From: Spartinivicinus ruber
GTDB taxonomy: Bacteria > Pseudomonadota > Gammaproteobacteria > Pseudomonadales > Zooshikellaceae
Reading direction: 5' to 3'
NCBI RefSeq assembly: GCF_011009015.1
Contig: NZ_CP048880.1
Location: 1 to 64,000, forward strand
DNA length: 64,000 bases
Positions 56,526-64,000 of this stretch are shown one piece after another. A model generated the notes under the pieces. The model was given only the letters and a program-made list of their open reading frames with translations, was not told where the DNA came from and did not search any database. The translations under genes were made by a program, and so were the position numbers. Each line of letters opens with the position of its first letter. Within the stretch, counting starts at the first letter, position 1.

Positions 56526-57138
56526 AACTGATTGGGAAAGCATCGAAAAAGAGTATAGAGCTGGTCAGCTTTCAATCAGGGCCATTGCTAATAAGTATAA
56601 TGTTTCTGATACAGCAATACGCAAGCAGGCTAAGAAAGATTCTTGGCAAAGAGACCTTACCGAAAAGGTTCGAAAAGCGACCAAAAGCAAGTTGGTTCGC
56701 AGTCAGGTTTGCACTAAAAACACATGCGAAATAGTGCGAACTACAAAAGACGAAAGCCTTGATACAAATGGTCTGCAGGAAGGTTCGCACCCTCTCAGTT
56801 GTAGTGATGAAGTGCGAACCGAAGAAGAGATCATAGACCTAGCTTCAGAACGCGCTAAAGATGTTGTTCTCAGGCATATGGACTCCTTGGAAAAGTGCCA
56901 GGAAGTTTTTGACAAGATCATGGATTCCATACTTAAGGCAAAAATAACTGACAAAAATCGAAGTGCTATAGCGAGAGATTACAACAACTGCACTAATGCT
57001 CTTTCTAGAATGATTGCTACTGAGCGTAAGGCTTATAACCTTGATGAAGAAAAAGCCAGTGATTCTACGCAGGAAATGTCTGAGTTGATGGACTTGATTG
57101 CTCAAGAAGAGACCGAGGCTGGCCCGCTTGGAAGATGA
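56515..57138 (+). CDS. Terminase small subunit
   Basis: 207 aa from the ATG at 56515. The N-terminal helix-turn-helix (DWESIEKEYRAGQLSIRAIA and VSDTAIRKQAKKDSW) is the packaging-site recognition domain of phage small terminases; a helical oligomerisation part follows. It is immediately upstream of, and overlaps by four bases, the large subunit. It binds the pac/cos site and recruits TerL. Confidence 0.85.
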   Translation: MAAKTDWESIEKEYRAGQLSIRAIANKYNVSDTAIRKQAKKDSWQRDLTEKVRKATKSKLVRSQVCTKNTCEIVRTTKDESLDTNGLQEGSHPLSCSDEVRTEEEIIDLASERAKDVVLRHMDSLEKCQEVFDKIMDSILKAKITDKNRSAIARDYNNCTNALSRMIATERKAYNLDEEKASDSTQEMSELMDLIAQEETEAGPLGR

Positions 57139-58619
57139 CCAAGAAAGTACAACAGCTTCTGAGGAATAGATTTTGGAGGTTAAATAATCTTTATTACATC
57201 ACCGATAAAGAGGGGCATGTAATTAGATTTAAAATGACTCCTGAACAACTTGAATATTATGAAGGCTTGCATAATCGCAATATTATTTTAAAAGCTAGGC
57301 AGTTAGGTTTTACAACTGAGCAATGCATTATTCAATTAGATGCAGCTATTTTTTCAGGAGCAAAGTGTGCATTAATTGCCCACACATTAAGCGATGCAAA
57401 CCGTTTATTTAGAGAAAAAATTAAATTTGCCTATAGTCGCTTGCCTTTAGAAATAAGAAGTGCAAACCCCGCTAGCAATGATCGAGCGGGCGAACTGGTA
57501 TTTAGCAAAGGCGGTTCAGTCACGGTTAGTACGTCGTTTCGGGGCGGTACTTTGCGCTGGTTACATATTTCAGAGTTTGGGAAAATTTGCGCTAAATACC
57601 CCGATAAAGCACGCGAAATAGTAACTGGAGCATTTGAGGCAGTTAGCGCTAATTGCGTTATTACCATTGAATCAACTGCAGAAGGCAGACAAGGCTATTT
57701 TTTCGAATATTGCCAGACAGCAGAAAAACAAGCTTTAAGCAGGGTTAATTTATCTGCACTTGATTGGAAGTTTTTCTTTTTCTCATGGTGGAAAAACCCT
57801 GCTTATGCCTTGAAAGCAAATAATTTTCTACCTGAAAGATTGCGAGAATATTTTTTAGAGCTTGAGAGCAGACATGGCATAAAGCTAGCTGAAGGTCAAA
57901 AAGCTTGGTATGTCGCTAAAGAAAAAACGCTTGGCGATGATATGAAAAGGGAGTACCCCAGTATTCCCGAAGAAGCATTTCAGCAGTCAGTTGAAGGTGC
58001 TTACTACGCTAAGCAGTTTAGATTTTTATACGGTGAGAAACGTATTTGTGAGCTACCAGATAATAGTCATCAACCAGTTTCGACTTACTGGGATATTGGC
58101 ATTGGTGACTCTACGGCTATTTGGTTCGTTCGCAAGGTTGGTACAGAGTTTCACATTATCGATTATTACGAAAATTCCGGCGAAGGCTTACGACACTACA
58201 TGAAGGTGATTAAAGATAAGAGCTATCAGTACTCAGAACACTGGGCACCTCATGACATAGATAATCGTGAATTTGCTGGAGACGGCAAAACTCGTCGAGA
58301 GCTTGCCAGAGAAGGCTATGACATTGACGGCCAGAACTACAGCATAAGGTTTCATGTGGTGCCTAAGCTTGGCATTGATGAGGGTATCGAGTCTGTTAGG
58401 GAGTTACTACCCCGCTGTGCATTTGAAGCTGCTAAGTGCGAGCAAGGTATTAGCTGCTTAGAGAATTACCGAAAAGAGTGGGACGACAAGCGTGGTGTTT
58501 GGAAAGACAAACCGTTGCATGACTGGTCGTCACATGGTGCTGATGCTTTCCGCTATTTTGCCGTTGCGCAATCTGCTAGCAAGCCTGCAATGTCAATTAA
58601 AATGGGGTTTAGTTTTTAA
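57135..58619 (+). CDS. Terminase large subunit
   Basis: 494 aa packaging motor with ATPase and nuclease domains. ILKARQLGFTTEQC is the adenine/Walker-A region; LRWLHISEFGK holds Walker B (hydrophobic strand with SEF); IESTAEG is the coupling motif. The C-terminal nuclease carries YWDIGIGDSTAIW and HDWSSHGADAFRY acidic residues. Full length for the family. It overlaps both neighbours by a few bases, typical of the morphogenesis operon. Confidence 0.95.
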   Translation: MTKKVQQLLRNRFWRLNNLYYITDKEGHVIRFKMTPEQLEYYEGLHNRNIILKARQLGFTTEQCIIQLDAAIFSGAKCALIAHTLSDANRLFREKIKFAYSRLPLEIRSANPASNDRAGELVFSKGGSVTVSTSFRGGTLRWLHISEFGKICAKYPDKAREIVTGAFEAVSANCVITIESTAEGRQGYFFEYCQTAEKQALSRVNLSALDWKFFFFSWWKNPAYALKANNFLPERLREYFLELESRHGIKLAEGQKAWYVAKEKTLGDDMKREYPSIPEEAFQQSVEGAYYAKQFRFLYGEKRICELPDNSHQPVSTYWDIGIGDSTAIWFVRKVGTEFHIIDYYENSGEGLRHYMKVIKDKSYQYSEHWAPHDIDNREFAGDGKTRRELAREGYDIDGQNYSIRFHVVPKLGIDEGIESVRELLPRCAFEAAKCEQGISCLENYRKEWDDKRGVWKDKPLHDWSSHGADAFRYFAVAQSASKPAMSIKMGFSF

Positions 58620-60019
58620 TGGCTGACGTAACTTTTCAGCATCCAGAATATGTAAAAGCTGCTAAGAAATGGCAAGTTGTAGAGGATGTTTGCGCAGGTG
58701 AAAACGTTCAAAAATACCTGCGCACATTAAACCCTAGCGATACCAGTAAGCAGAACAAAGAGCGTAACGAGCAGTACAAGAAAGGAGCTGTGTTTTATAA
58801 CGCTACTGGCAGAACTCGCCAGGGGCTTGTAGGAGCTGTTTTTAAAAAGTGGCCAGTACTTAATGTGCCAACGGCTTTAAGCTATGTAAAAGAAGACATA
58901 GACGGTTCATGCGTTAGCATTTATCAGCAGTCACAGAGCGTCTTAGCTGCAATTATGAGCAAAAGCCGTCATGCGTTGTATGTTGATTACCCTAACGTTA
59001 AAGCGCCTGCCTCTAAAGCTCAACAGGAAGCAGGGCTAATACGGGCTAACATTGTTAGTTTGAACGCAGAGAACGTCATTAACTGGCGCACTCAGAAAGT
59101 CGGCTCAAGTCATTTGCTGTCATTGGTTGTTATCAAAGAGTCAATACAGCAGACGACAGATGACGGCTTTGGGCTTGAGAGCATAGAGCAATATAGAGTT
59201 TTGCGGCTAGACAGCTTCTACCATGTTGAGATTTGGCAGAAAAACGCTGATGGTGTGTGGTCGATAGATAGCGAGTATCAGCCGCTTAATGGCAAAGGTC
59301 AGCCCTGGCGCTTTATCCCGTTCACGTTTATTGGTGCCGAGAATAACGACACTACAATAGATCAGCCACCTTTGCTTGATCTTGCCCGGTTAAACCTAGC
59401 TCATTATCAGAACTCGGCAGACTACGAAGACAGTGCTTTTTTTGTTGGGCAGGCACAACCTGCTATTAGTGGACTTACTGAAGAATGGCGGGATTGGTTG
59501 CAGCAGAACGGTATTTATATTGGTTCTCGCTCCCCTATTCTGCTGCCTACTGGCGGCCAGTTCGACATAAAACAGGCGCAGCCGAACACTATGGTAAAAG
59601 AAGCCATGGACCAGAAAGAGCAGCAGATGATTGCTTTAGGTGCAAGGCTTCTAGACAAGGGCTCAGCAGTAAAGACGGCAACTGAAGCTCAAGCAGAAAA
59701 CGAAGCTGAGCACTCTGTTTTGTCGCTAGCTGCAAGTAATGTTTCTGAGGCTTACACCCTGGCGCTTAGCTGGATGGCTGAATTTATGAATGCACCGGCT
59801 GATGTGGAATACACACTTAACCAGGAGTTTACCCGCTCTGAGCTTACACCGCAGATGCTAACCGCTTTGATTCAGGCTTGGCAGTCTGGCCGTTTACCTG
59901 ACTCCGATCTATGGGCGCAGCTCAAAAAATACGGCGTTATTGATCCAGAAAAAGACGACGAGAGTATTAAAGAAGAATTGGAAACAGCTGATACAGGGTT
60001 AGCATTAGACGATGAATAA
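58619..60019 (+). CDS. DUF4055 portal protein
   Basis: 466 aa, DUF4055-family portal, which forms the dodecameric channel at the capsid vertex. Recognisable features: YVKAAKKWQVVEDVCAGE, GAVFYNATGRTRQGLVGAVF, the stem-like DLARLNLAHYQNSADYEDS and the C-terminal helical barrel region. Located between TerL and the Mu-F-like head protein as in related siphophages. A one-base overlap with terL. Confidence 0.88.
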   Translation: MADVTFQHPEYVKAAKKWQVVEDVCAGENVQKYLRTLNPSDTSKQNKERNEQYKKGAVFYNATGRTRQGLVGAVFKKWPVLNVPTALSYVKEDIDGSCVSIYQQSQSVLAAIMSKSRHALYVDYPNVKAPASKAQQEAGLIRANIVSLNAENVINWRTQKVGSSHLLSLVVIKESIQQTTDDGFGLESIEQYRVLRLDSFYHVEIWQKNADGVWSIDSEYQPLNGKGQPWRFIPFTFIGAENNDTTIDQPPLLDLARLNLAHYQNSADYEDSAFFVGQAQPAISGLTEEWRDWLQQNGIYIGSRSPILLPTGGQFDIKQAQPNTMVKEAMDQKEQQMIALGARLLDKGSAVKTATEAQAENEAEHSVLSLAASNVSEAYTLALSWMAEFMNAPADVEYTLNQEFTRSELTPQMLTALIQAWQSGRLPDSDLWAQLKKYGVIDPEKDDESIKEELETADTGLALDDE

Positions 60020-61112
60020 CCCGCTATTTGATTTTACTGTTCGTAATCAAGTGTTTTTAGAGGGGCTTAAATCTGGTGAGGTCAATCAATTTACGGCTTT
60101 TTTAAAGCAGATTGATAAAGAAATTAAGCTTCGTTTAATCGAGAATGATTTAACTACATTTTCCCGAACCCGATTAGAGAAGCTTTTAAAATCGATTCAA
60201 AAGGCACTAGCAAATATTTATAGCGCATATTACGACGAGTTAGCCGGTAGTTTAATTGATATTGCAGAATACCAGGCAGAGCTAGAAGCTAAAACACTGG
60301 ACGCGGCGGTTTCAGAATCACAAGCCGAGTTGCCAGAAATTAAGCGCAAACAGTTTGAACCTACGATACCGGCAGCTACTCAGATTTACGCCGCCGTATT
60401 TGCTACACCCCTTTCAGTACGTGGGGTTGATGGGGGTAAACTGCTTGATGCATTTATCAAAGACTGGGCAAAGGTTGAGCGTCAGCGGGTAGTCGGTGCA
60501 ATAAGACAGGGCTTTTTCGAGGGGCAAACAAATGCCCAAATTATTCGAAATATTCGAGGCACCAGGGCTAATAATTATCGTGATGGTTTACTGGCAATTA
60601 GTAGCCGAAATGCTGAGGCAATTGTTAGAACATCAATACAACATGTGGCGTCTGTTGCGCGGTTTGAAACGTGGAAAGCGAATGATGATATTTTAGAGGG
60701 ATACCGTTGGGTCTCAACGCTTGATAGTTCCACTACACCTGTATGCAGATCACTAGATGGAATGCAGTTTGAACTAGGCAAAGGCCCAAAGCCTCCAGCA
60801 CATATACGCTGTAGGTCAACAACAATAGCGGTGCTTAGCAAAGAGTTTAGCTTTCTATCTGAAGACAGAACCCGCGCCAGTAAAGACGGACCGGTTAAGG
60901 GGGGCCTAACTTATTACGAATGGCTAAAAACTCAACCAGCTAGTTTTCAGGATAAAGCTTTAGGAAAAACAAGGGCAAAATTATTCAGAAATGGTGGCTT
61001 ATCTGCAGAGAGATTTGCCGCGTTAAATTTAGGTAGAAATTTTAAACCGCTTACGCTTGATCAAATGCGGAAATTAGAACCCGCTGCTTTTGAAAGAGCT
61101 TTCAGTAATTAA
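60012..61112 (+). CDS. Mu F-like minor head protein
   Basis: 366 aa. The C-terminal Phage_Mu_F domain shows ISSRNAEAIVRTSIQHVASV, the WVSTLDSSTTPVCRSLDG block and PPAHIRCRST, the conserved Cys/His signature. These proteins lie inside the prohead near the portal. It overlaps the portal gene by eight bases. Confidence 0.88.
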   Translation: MNNPLFDFTVRNQVFLEGLKSGEVNQFTAFLKQIDKEIKLRLIENDLTTFSRTRLEKLLKSIQKALANIYSAYYDELAGSLIDIAEYQAELEAKTLDAAVSESQAELPEIKRKQFEPTIPAATQIYAAVFATPLSVRGVDGGKLLDAFIKDWAKVERQRVVGAIRQGFFEGQTNAQIIRNIRGTRANNYRDGLLAISSRNAEAIVRTSIQHVASVARFETWKANDDILEGYRWVSTLDSSTTPVCRSLDGMQFELGKGPKPPAHIRCRSTTIAVLSKEFSFLSEDRTRASKDGPVKGGLTYYEWLKTQPASFQDKALGKTRAKLFRNGGLSAERFAALNLGRNFKPLTLDQMRKLEPAAFERAFSN

Positions 61113-61127
61113 TTAAGGTCATAACTC

Positions 61128-61877
61128 ATGTTGAAATTTCAATTAGATTCGCTCGAAGGCGTAGACGAAAATCTGCACGGCTTGTATGAAGAGGTAAACG
61201 GCGCTTACCGTTTAAAAGTTGATGGTATTGAAGATACCGGCGCACTAAAACGTGCTAAGGAGCATGAGAAAACAGCCCGCAAAGCCGCAGAAGATCAGGC
61301 CCGCGAGCTTAAAGAGCAACTAGAAGCCCTGCAGGTGAAGATGAACGAAAACAAAGATGCTGACGCCCGTAAAAATGGTGATATTGAAGCGCTTGAAAAG
61401 TCATGGCAGGACAAATTTTCTAACAGTGAAAATGCATGGTCAGAGAAATTAACTAGCCGTGAAAATGAATTAAATGGCACTATTGAAAAACTTCAAAATA
61501 ATTTAAAAGCTATTTTAGTCGATAAAGAAGCTGTACGCCTGGCTTCTGAATTAGCCGTTGAAGGTAGTGCAGAATTATTAATTCCTCACATTAAAGCACG
61601 TCTTACTACTTCTGAACGTAACGGACAGTTAGTGACTGTTGTAAATGATTTGGAAGGCAAACCAAGTGCTTTAACGCTTGATGAACTCAAGCATGAGTTT
61701 GCAAACAAAGCGGCATTTGCCCCAGTGATTGTAGGCTCTCTCGCTACTGGTAGCAGTGCTTCCAGCAGCAAAAGTAGCAGTGCTACTAAGAAATTTAGCG
61801 AATTAACTGAAGCTGAAAGAACCGATCTTTATAGAAAAGATCCTGAGCAGTATCGTCAACTTAGAGATGCCGAATAA
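61128..61877 (+). CDS. Scaffold-like protein
   Basis: 249 aa. A short N-terminal domain (LHGLYEEVNGAYRLKVDGI) leads to long coiled coils (AKEHEKTARKAAEDQARELK and beyond) and a Ser-rich linker, then KFSELTEAERTDLYRKDPEQ. The position just before the coat gene and the helical composition are typical of internal scaffolds that guide prohead assembly and are removed later. Confidence 0.82.
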   Translation: MLKFQLDSLEGVDENLHGLYEEVNGAYRLKVDGIEDTGALKRAKEHEKTARKAAEDQARELKEQLEALQVKMNENKDADARKNGDIEALEKSWQDKFSNSENAWSEKLTSRENELNGTIEKLQNNLKAILVDKEAVRLASELAVEGSAELLIPHIKARLTTSERNGQLVTVVNDLEGKPSALTLDELKHEFANKAAFAPVIVGSLATGSSASSSKSSSATKKFSELTEAERTDLYRKDPEQYRQLRDAE

Positions 61878-61889
61878 GGAAAATAACTA

Positions 61890-62903
61890 GTGCCAACAAC
61901 ACGTTTAACAGATGTCATAATACCTGAAGTATACGCAGATTATCAGGCAGAAAACTCACCAGAAAAAACGGCTTTTGCTCAGGCAGGTATTGCAGTCTCT
62001 AATGACATGCTAATAGCTAAAGCAAACAGTGGTGGTAAAACGATTGATATTCCATTTTGGCGAGACCTGGATGCAGCAGAAGAGCCAAACTACTCAAATG
62101 ACGATCCAAAGGACAGAGCTGAACCGAATAAAATTGACTCTGGTGAACAAGTAGCACGAGTTGCTTACTTAAACCAGGCATACAGTGCCACAGACCTTGC
62201 AGGTGAAATTGCTGGAAGTTCTCCAATGCAACGGATTAGAAATCGATTTGGGGTTTACTGGCAAAGACAGTGGCAACGCCGTTTGTTAGCGGCTTCACAA
62301 GGTTTACTGGCCTCAAACATAGCTCAAAATGATGCCGATATGGTGTGTAGTATTGCTATTGAAGATGGTAATGCGGCAACTGAAAAAAATAAATTCAATC
62401 GCAGTGCGTTAGTCAATGCAGCTTTTACTTTGGGAGATCAATTTGAACAAGTCAAAGTGATTGCGGTTCATTCAATGATTTATCAAAAAATGATAGACAA
62501 CGATGACATTGAGTTTATTAAAGACAGTCAGGGTAATTTAACGATTCCAACATACCTAGGACGACGTATTGTAGTAGACGATGGAATGCCTGTAATTGCA
62601 GGTAATACAAGCGGCTTTAAATACCTTAGCGTGCTTTTTGGTGAAGGTATGTTTGGATATGGTGAAGGTAAACCTAACGTTCCAGTAGAGGTTGAGCGCC
62701 AAGGCTTGCAAGGTGGTGGTGGCGGTGTTGAGTATTTAATTGAACGTAAAACATGGTTGATTCACCCATTCGGTACTCAGTTTTCAAGTAACAGTGTCTC
62801 TGCCGCATCAGCAACGCTCGCAGATTTACGTAAAGCTGAAAACTGGAAACGTGTAGTGCATCGTAAAAACATGCCTCTCGCATTTTTGGTCACTAATGGA
62901 TAA
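61890..62903 (+). CDS. Major capsid (coat) protein
   Basis: 337 aa, starting at a GTG with AAGGAAA upstream. The sequence RLTDVIIPEVYADYQAENSP, IDIPFWRDLD, WQRQWQRRLLAASQGLL and EVERQGLQGGGGGVEYLIER is typical of an HK97-fold coat family next to DUF4055 portals. A hairpin terminator follows directly, likely giving a high level of coat relative to downstream genes. Confidence 0.88.
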   Translation: MPTTRLTDVIIPEVYADYQAENSPEKTAFAQAGIAVSNDMLIAKANSGGKTIDIPFWRDLDAAEEPNYSNDDPKDRAEPNKIDSGEQVARVAYLNQAYSATDLAGEIAGSSPMQRIRNRFGVYWQRQWQRRLLAASQGLLASNIAQNDADMVCSIAIEDGNAATEKNKFNRSALVNAAFTLGDQFEQVKVIAVHSMIYQKMIDNDDIEFIKDSQGNLTIPTYLGRRIVVDDGMPVIAGNTSGFKYLSVLFGEGMFGYGEGKPNVPVEVERQGLQGGGGGVEYLIERKTWLIHPFGTQFSSNSVSAASATLADLRKAENWKRVVHRKNMPLAFLVTNG

Positions 62904-62905
62904 AT

Positions 62906-62934
62906 AAGGGCTGCAAAGCCCTTAAGGGTTTTTT
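62906..62934 (+). terminator. Partial terminator after the coat gene
   Basis: AAGGGCT-GCAA-AGCCCTT stem, then AAGGG and six T immediately before the ATG at 62935. Placement inside the operon suggests attenuation of downstream genes; its AAGGG probably also serves as ribosome site. Confidence 0.75.
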
Positions 62935-63225
62935 ATGACAGAAAAAAACCAAGATGGTTTTATACCTGGGCAATTGGTGACATTTGAGGAAATCACCAGG
63001 CAACTTAGGGATCGCAATAGAAAAGCGCTAGAAAATAATAAGGAACAACCAATTTCTGTATCAGAAAAAATTGTTAAAGCTTTAAGCCAACTAGACCAAG
63101 CGAATGATGCCCACTGGACTAATGCCGGTTTGCCCAACGTTAAAGCCGTTGAGGAAATTCTAGGCCAAGACATTACCCGTGCTGACATTAACGCCGCTGC
63201 ACCTGATTTTAGACGAGATGTGTAG
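62935..63225 (+). CDS. Small phage virion-region protein
   Basis: 96 aa, soluble (VTFEEITRQLRDRNRKALEN, DAHWTNAGLPNVKAVEEILG and DITRADINAAAPDF). The pattern HWTxxGLPxVxxVxxxxG is found in small proteins that follow coat genes in related phages. Function not known. Starts right after the terminator T-run. Confidence 0.75.
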   Translation: MTEKNQDGFIPGQLVTFEEITRQLRDRNRKALENNKEQPISVSEKIVKALSQLDQANDAHWTNAGLPNVKAVEEILGQDITRADINAAAPDFRRDV

Positions 63226-63226
63226 C

Positions 63227-63733
63227 ATGTTAGTGATAGAAGACGGTAGCGGTACTAACCCCAATGCTAACAGCTACGCCAGTGTTGAAACGTTGCGGAT
63301 CTTTGCCAAGCTTCGCGGCATTGATCTTACTGAACTGTCAGACGACCAGTGCGCTGTATTGCTAATTAAAGCGATGGACTACTTAGAGTCTAAAGCTAGC
63401 AAATTTCAGGGCGAGAAGAGCAACCCACGCCAGCCACTACAATGGCCCCGCCGTGGCGTTCGTCTTGATGGCTTATCGGTTGGTGAGAAAGAGATTCCAC
63501 GCAACTTGGAGTATGGCCAGTTACAGCTAGCACTTGAAGCCCGCGAGCATGACTTAATGCCTAACCGCTTACCTGGTGAAAAAGGCGCAGTGATTAAAGA
63601 GCGTGTAGAAGGTGCTGTAGAAGTGGCTTATGCAAACAATAGTACCCCTGACAAAGTACCTGCTTTTGCTAAAGCTGAAGCCCTACTTTCTCAGCTATAC
63701 AAGAAAAACGGCTTATTCCTGGTGCGTGCATGA
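63227..63733 (+). CDS. Head-completion (DnaT-like) structural protein
   Basis: 168 aa from the ATG at 63227, one base after the previous stop (a start at 63218 is possible; 63179 would overlap extensively). MLVIEDGSGTNPNANSYASVETLRIFAKLRG and YLESKASKFQGEKSNPRQPLQWPR match the putative DnaT-like structural proteins of siphophage head-tail connector regions. It overlaps the next gene by four bases. Confidence 0.82.
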   Translation: MLVIEDGSGTNPNANSYASVETLRIFAKLRGIDLTELSDDQCAVLLIKAMDYLESKASKFQGEKSNPRQPLQWPRRGVRLDGLSVGEKEIPRNLEYGQLQLALEAREHDLMPNRLPGEKGAVIKERVEGAVEVAYANNSTPDKVPAFAKAEALLSQLYKKNGLFLVRA

Positions 63734-64000
63734 GTTTTTATGAAGGTTTGGCAAGTACGGCAAGTAAGCTGCTAGCTGATAAGGGCGCACCTGTTGTGTT
63801 GCTTCGTGAATCTGGCGAAACGTTCGACCCAGTTAACGGCAGAGTAACACCAGGCACAACCAAGCAACTTAAAACAAGTGGCGTATTAACCAGTTTTACT
63901 AAAACGACTGAAACCGAGCTAGGCGGGAATATTGTGGCAGGTGACATGCTGCTTGTGTTGTCTGCTGAGGTTGAGCCGTTATCGACTGATAAATTATTGG
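63730..64000 (+). CDS. Head-tail joining protein, partial
   Basis: Starts at an ATG overlapping the previous stop (ATGA). Reads MSFYEGLASTASKLLADKGA, then VVLLRESGETFDPVNGRVTP and runs off the window after at least 90 codons. The length, position and ETFDPxxGxxT motif are like head-tail connector (stopper/adaptor) proteins of siphophages. The 3' end is not in the window. Confidence 0.75.
   Translation, partial: MSFYEGLASTASKLLADKGAPVVLLRESGETFDPVNGRVTPGTTKQLKTSGVLTSFTKTTETELGGNIVAGDMLLVLSAEVEPLSTDKLL

Noticed and set aside
1..64000. tRNA or rRNA genes
   Set aside because: I scanned for cloverleaf-like arms and conserved TTCGA/GGTTC blocks and saw no convincing tRNA; no rRNA signature. A covariance-model scan would settle this.

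Overview
The window looks like a low-GC marine gammaproteobacterium (an Oceanospirillales-type genome is my guess, from codon use and gene relatives; no rRNA or housekeeping marker here fixes the genus). About half of it is an accessory island and half a prophage.

Bases 1-30300 hold toxin-antitoxin (TA) modules, secreted toxins and debris of insertion sequences. There are four VapBC pairs (282-920, 3734-4308, 19691-20337, 22288-22924), a YefM-YoeB pair (21344-21849), a HigBA-type pair (29653-30276) and unpaired antitoxin-like genes (19278, 20367, and a HicB/XRE fusion at 20577). Between them lie a small chromosomal block (nhaR-like regulator, ribosome-associated HPF/RaiA-type protein, Bax-inhibitor-1 membrane protein), a large secreted zinc protease, a 1440-residue exported protein ending in a predicted ADP-ribosyltransferase domain, Cys-rich secreted proteins, an AAA_14/DUF4143 ATPase, a cold-shock protein, and an Rhs locus split into two exported proteins and followed by a putative immunity gene. 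A repeat of about 310 bp, made of the immunity gene's tail, a strong terminator, a parS-like 16-mer and a hairpin, occurs three times (4319, 18614, 29313). Two copies are fused to the same IS6-family end, which suggests that rhs/immunity tails have been shuffled by IS-linked recombination.

From about 30.3 kb to the right edge is a prophage or prophage mosaic. Its leftward arm carries cargo (SRAP protein, a TIR-like plus DUF4145 gene pair, solute-binding protein), small zinc-finger proteins and a RecT-like/YqaJ recombination pair. A CI/Cro switch at 41589-42507 is followed by O/P-type replication genes, then a second cargo block: an XRE-ImmA/IrrE metalloprotease with its partner, an HEPN protein, a broken second P gene and an IS6 remnant, and small paralogous proteins. 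A cluster of orphan, mosaic antitoxin-like genes (52175-54158) and a Rho homologue lacking its RNA-binding N-terminal domain (54176) come next. The late genes start at 55703: holins, TerS, TerL, DUF4055 portal, Mu-F-like head protein, scaffold, coat and head-completion genes. The window ends inside this operon. No integrase is visible.

The most promising candidates for undescribed biology are the orphan mosaic antitoxin cluster (possibly a phage anti-TA arsenal), the TIR/DUF4145 two-gene operon, the domain-less phage Rho, and the repeated rhs-immunity tails carrying a parS-like site. All functional statements come from reading the sequence; no database search was run.
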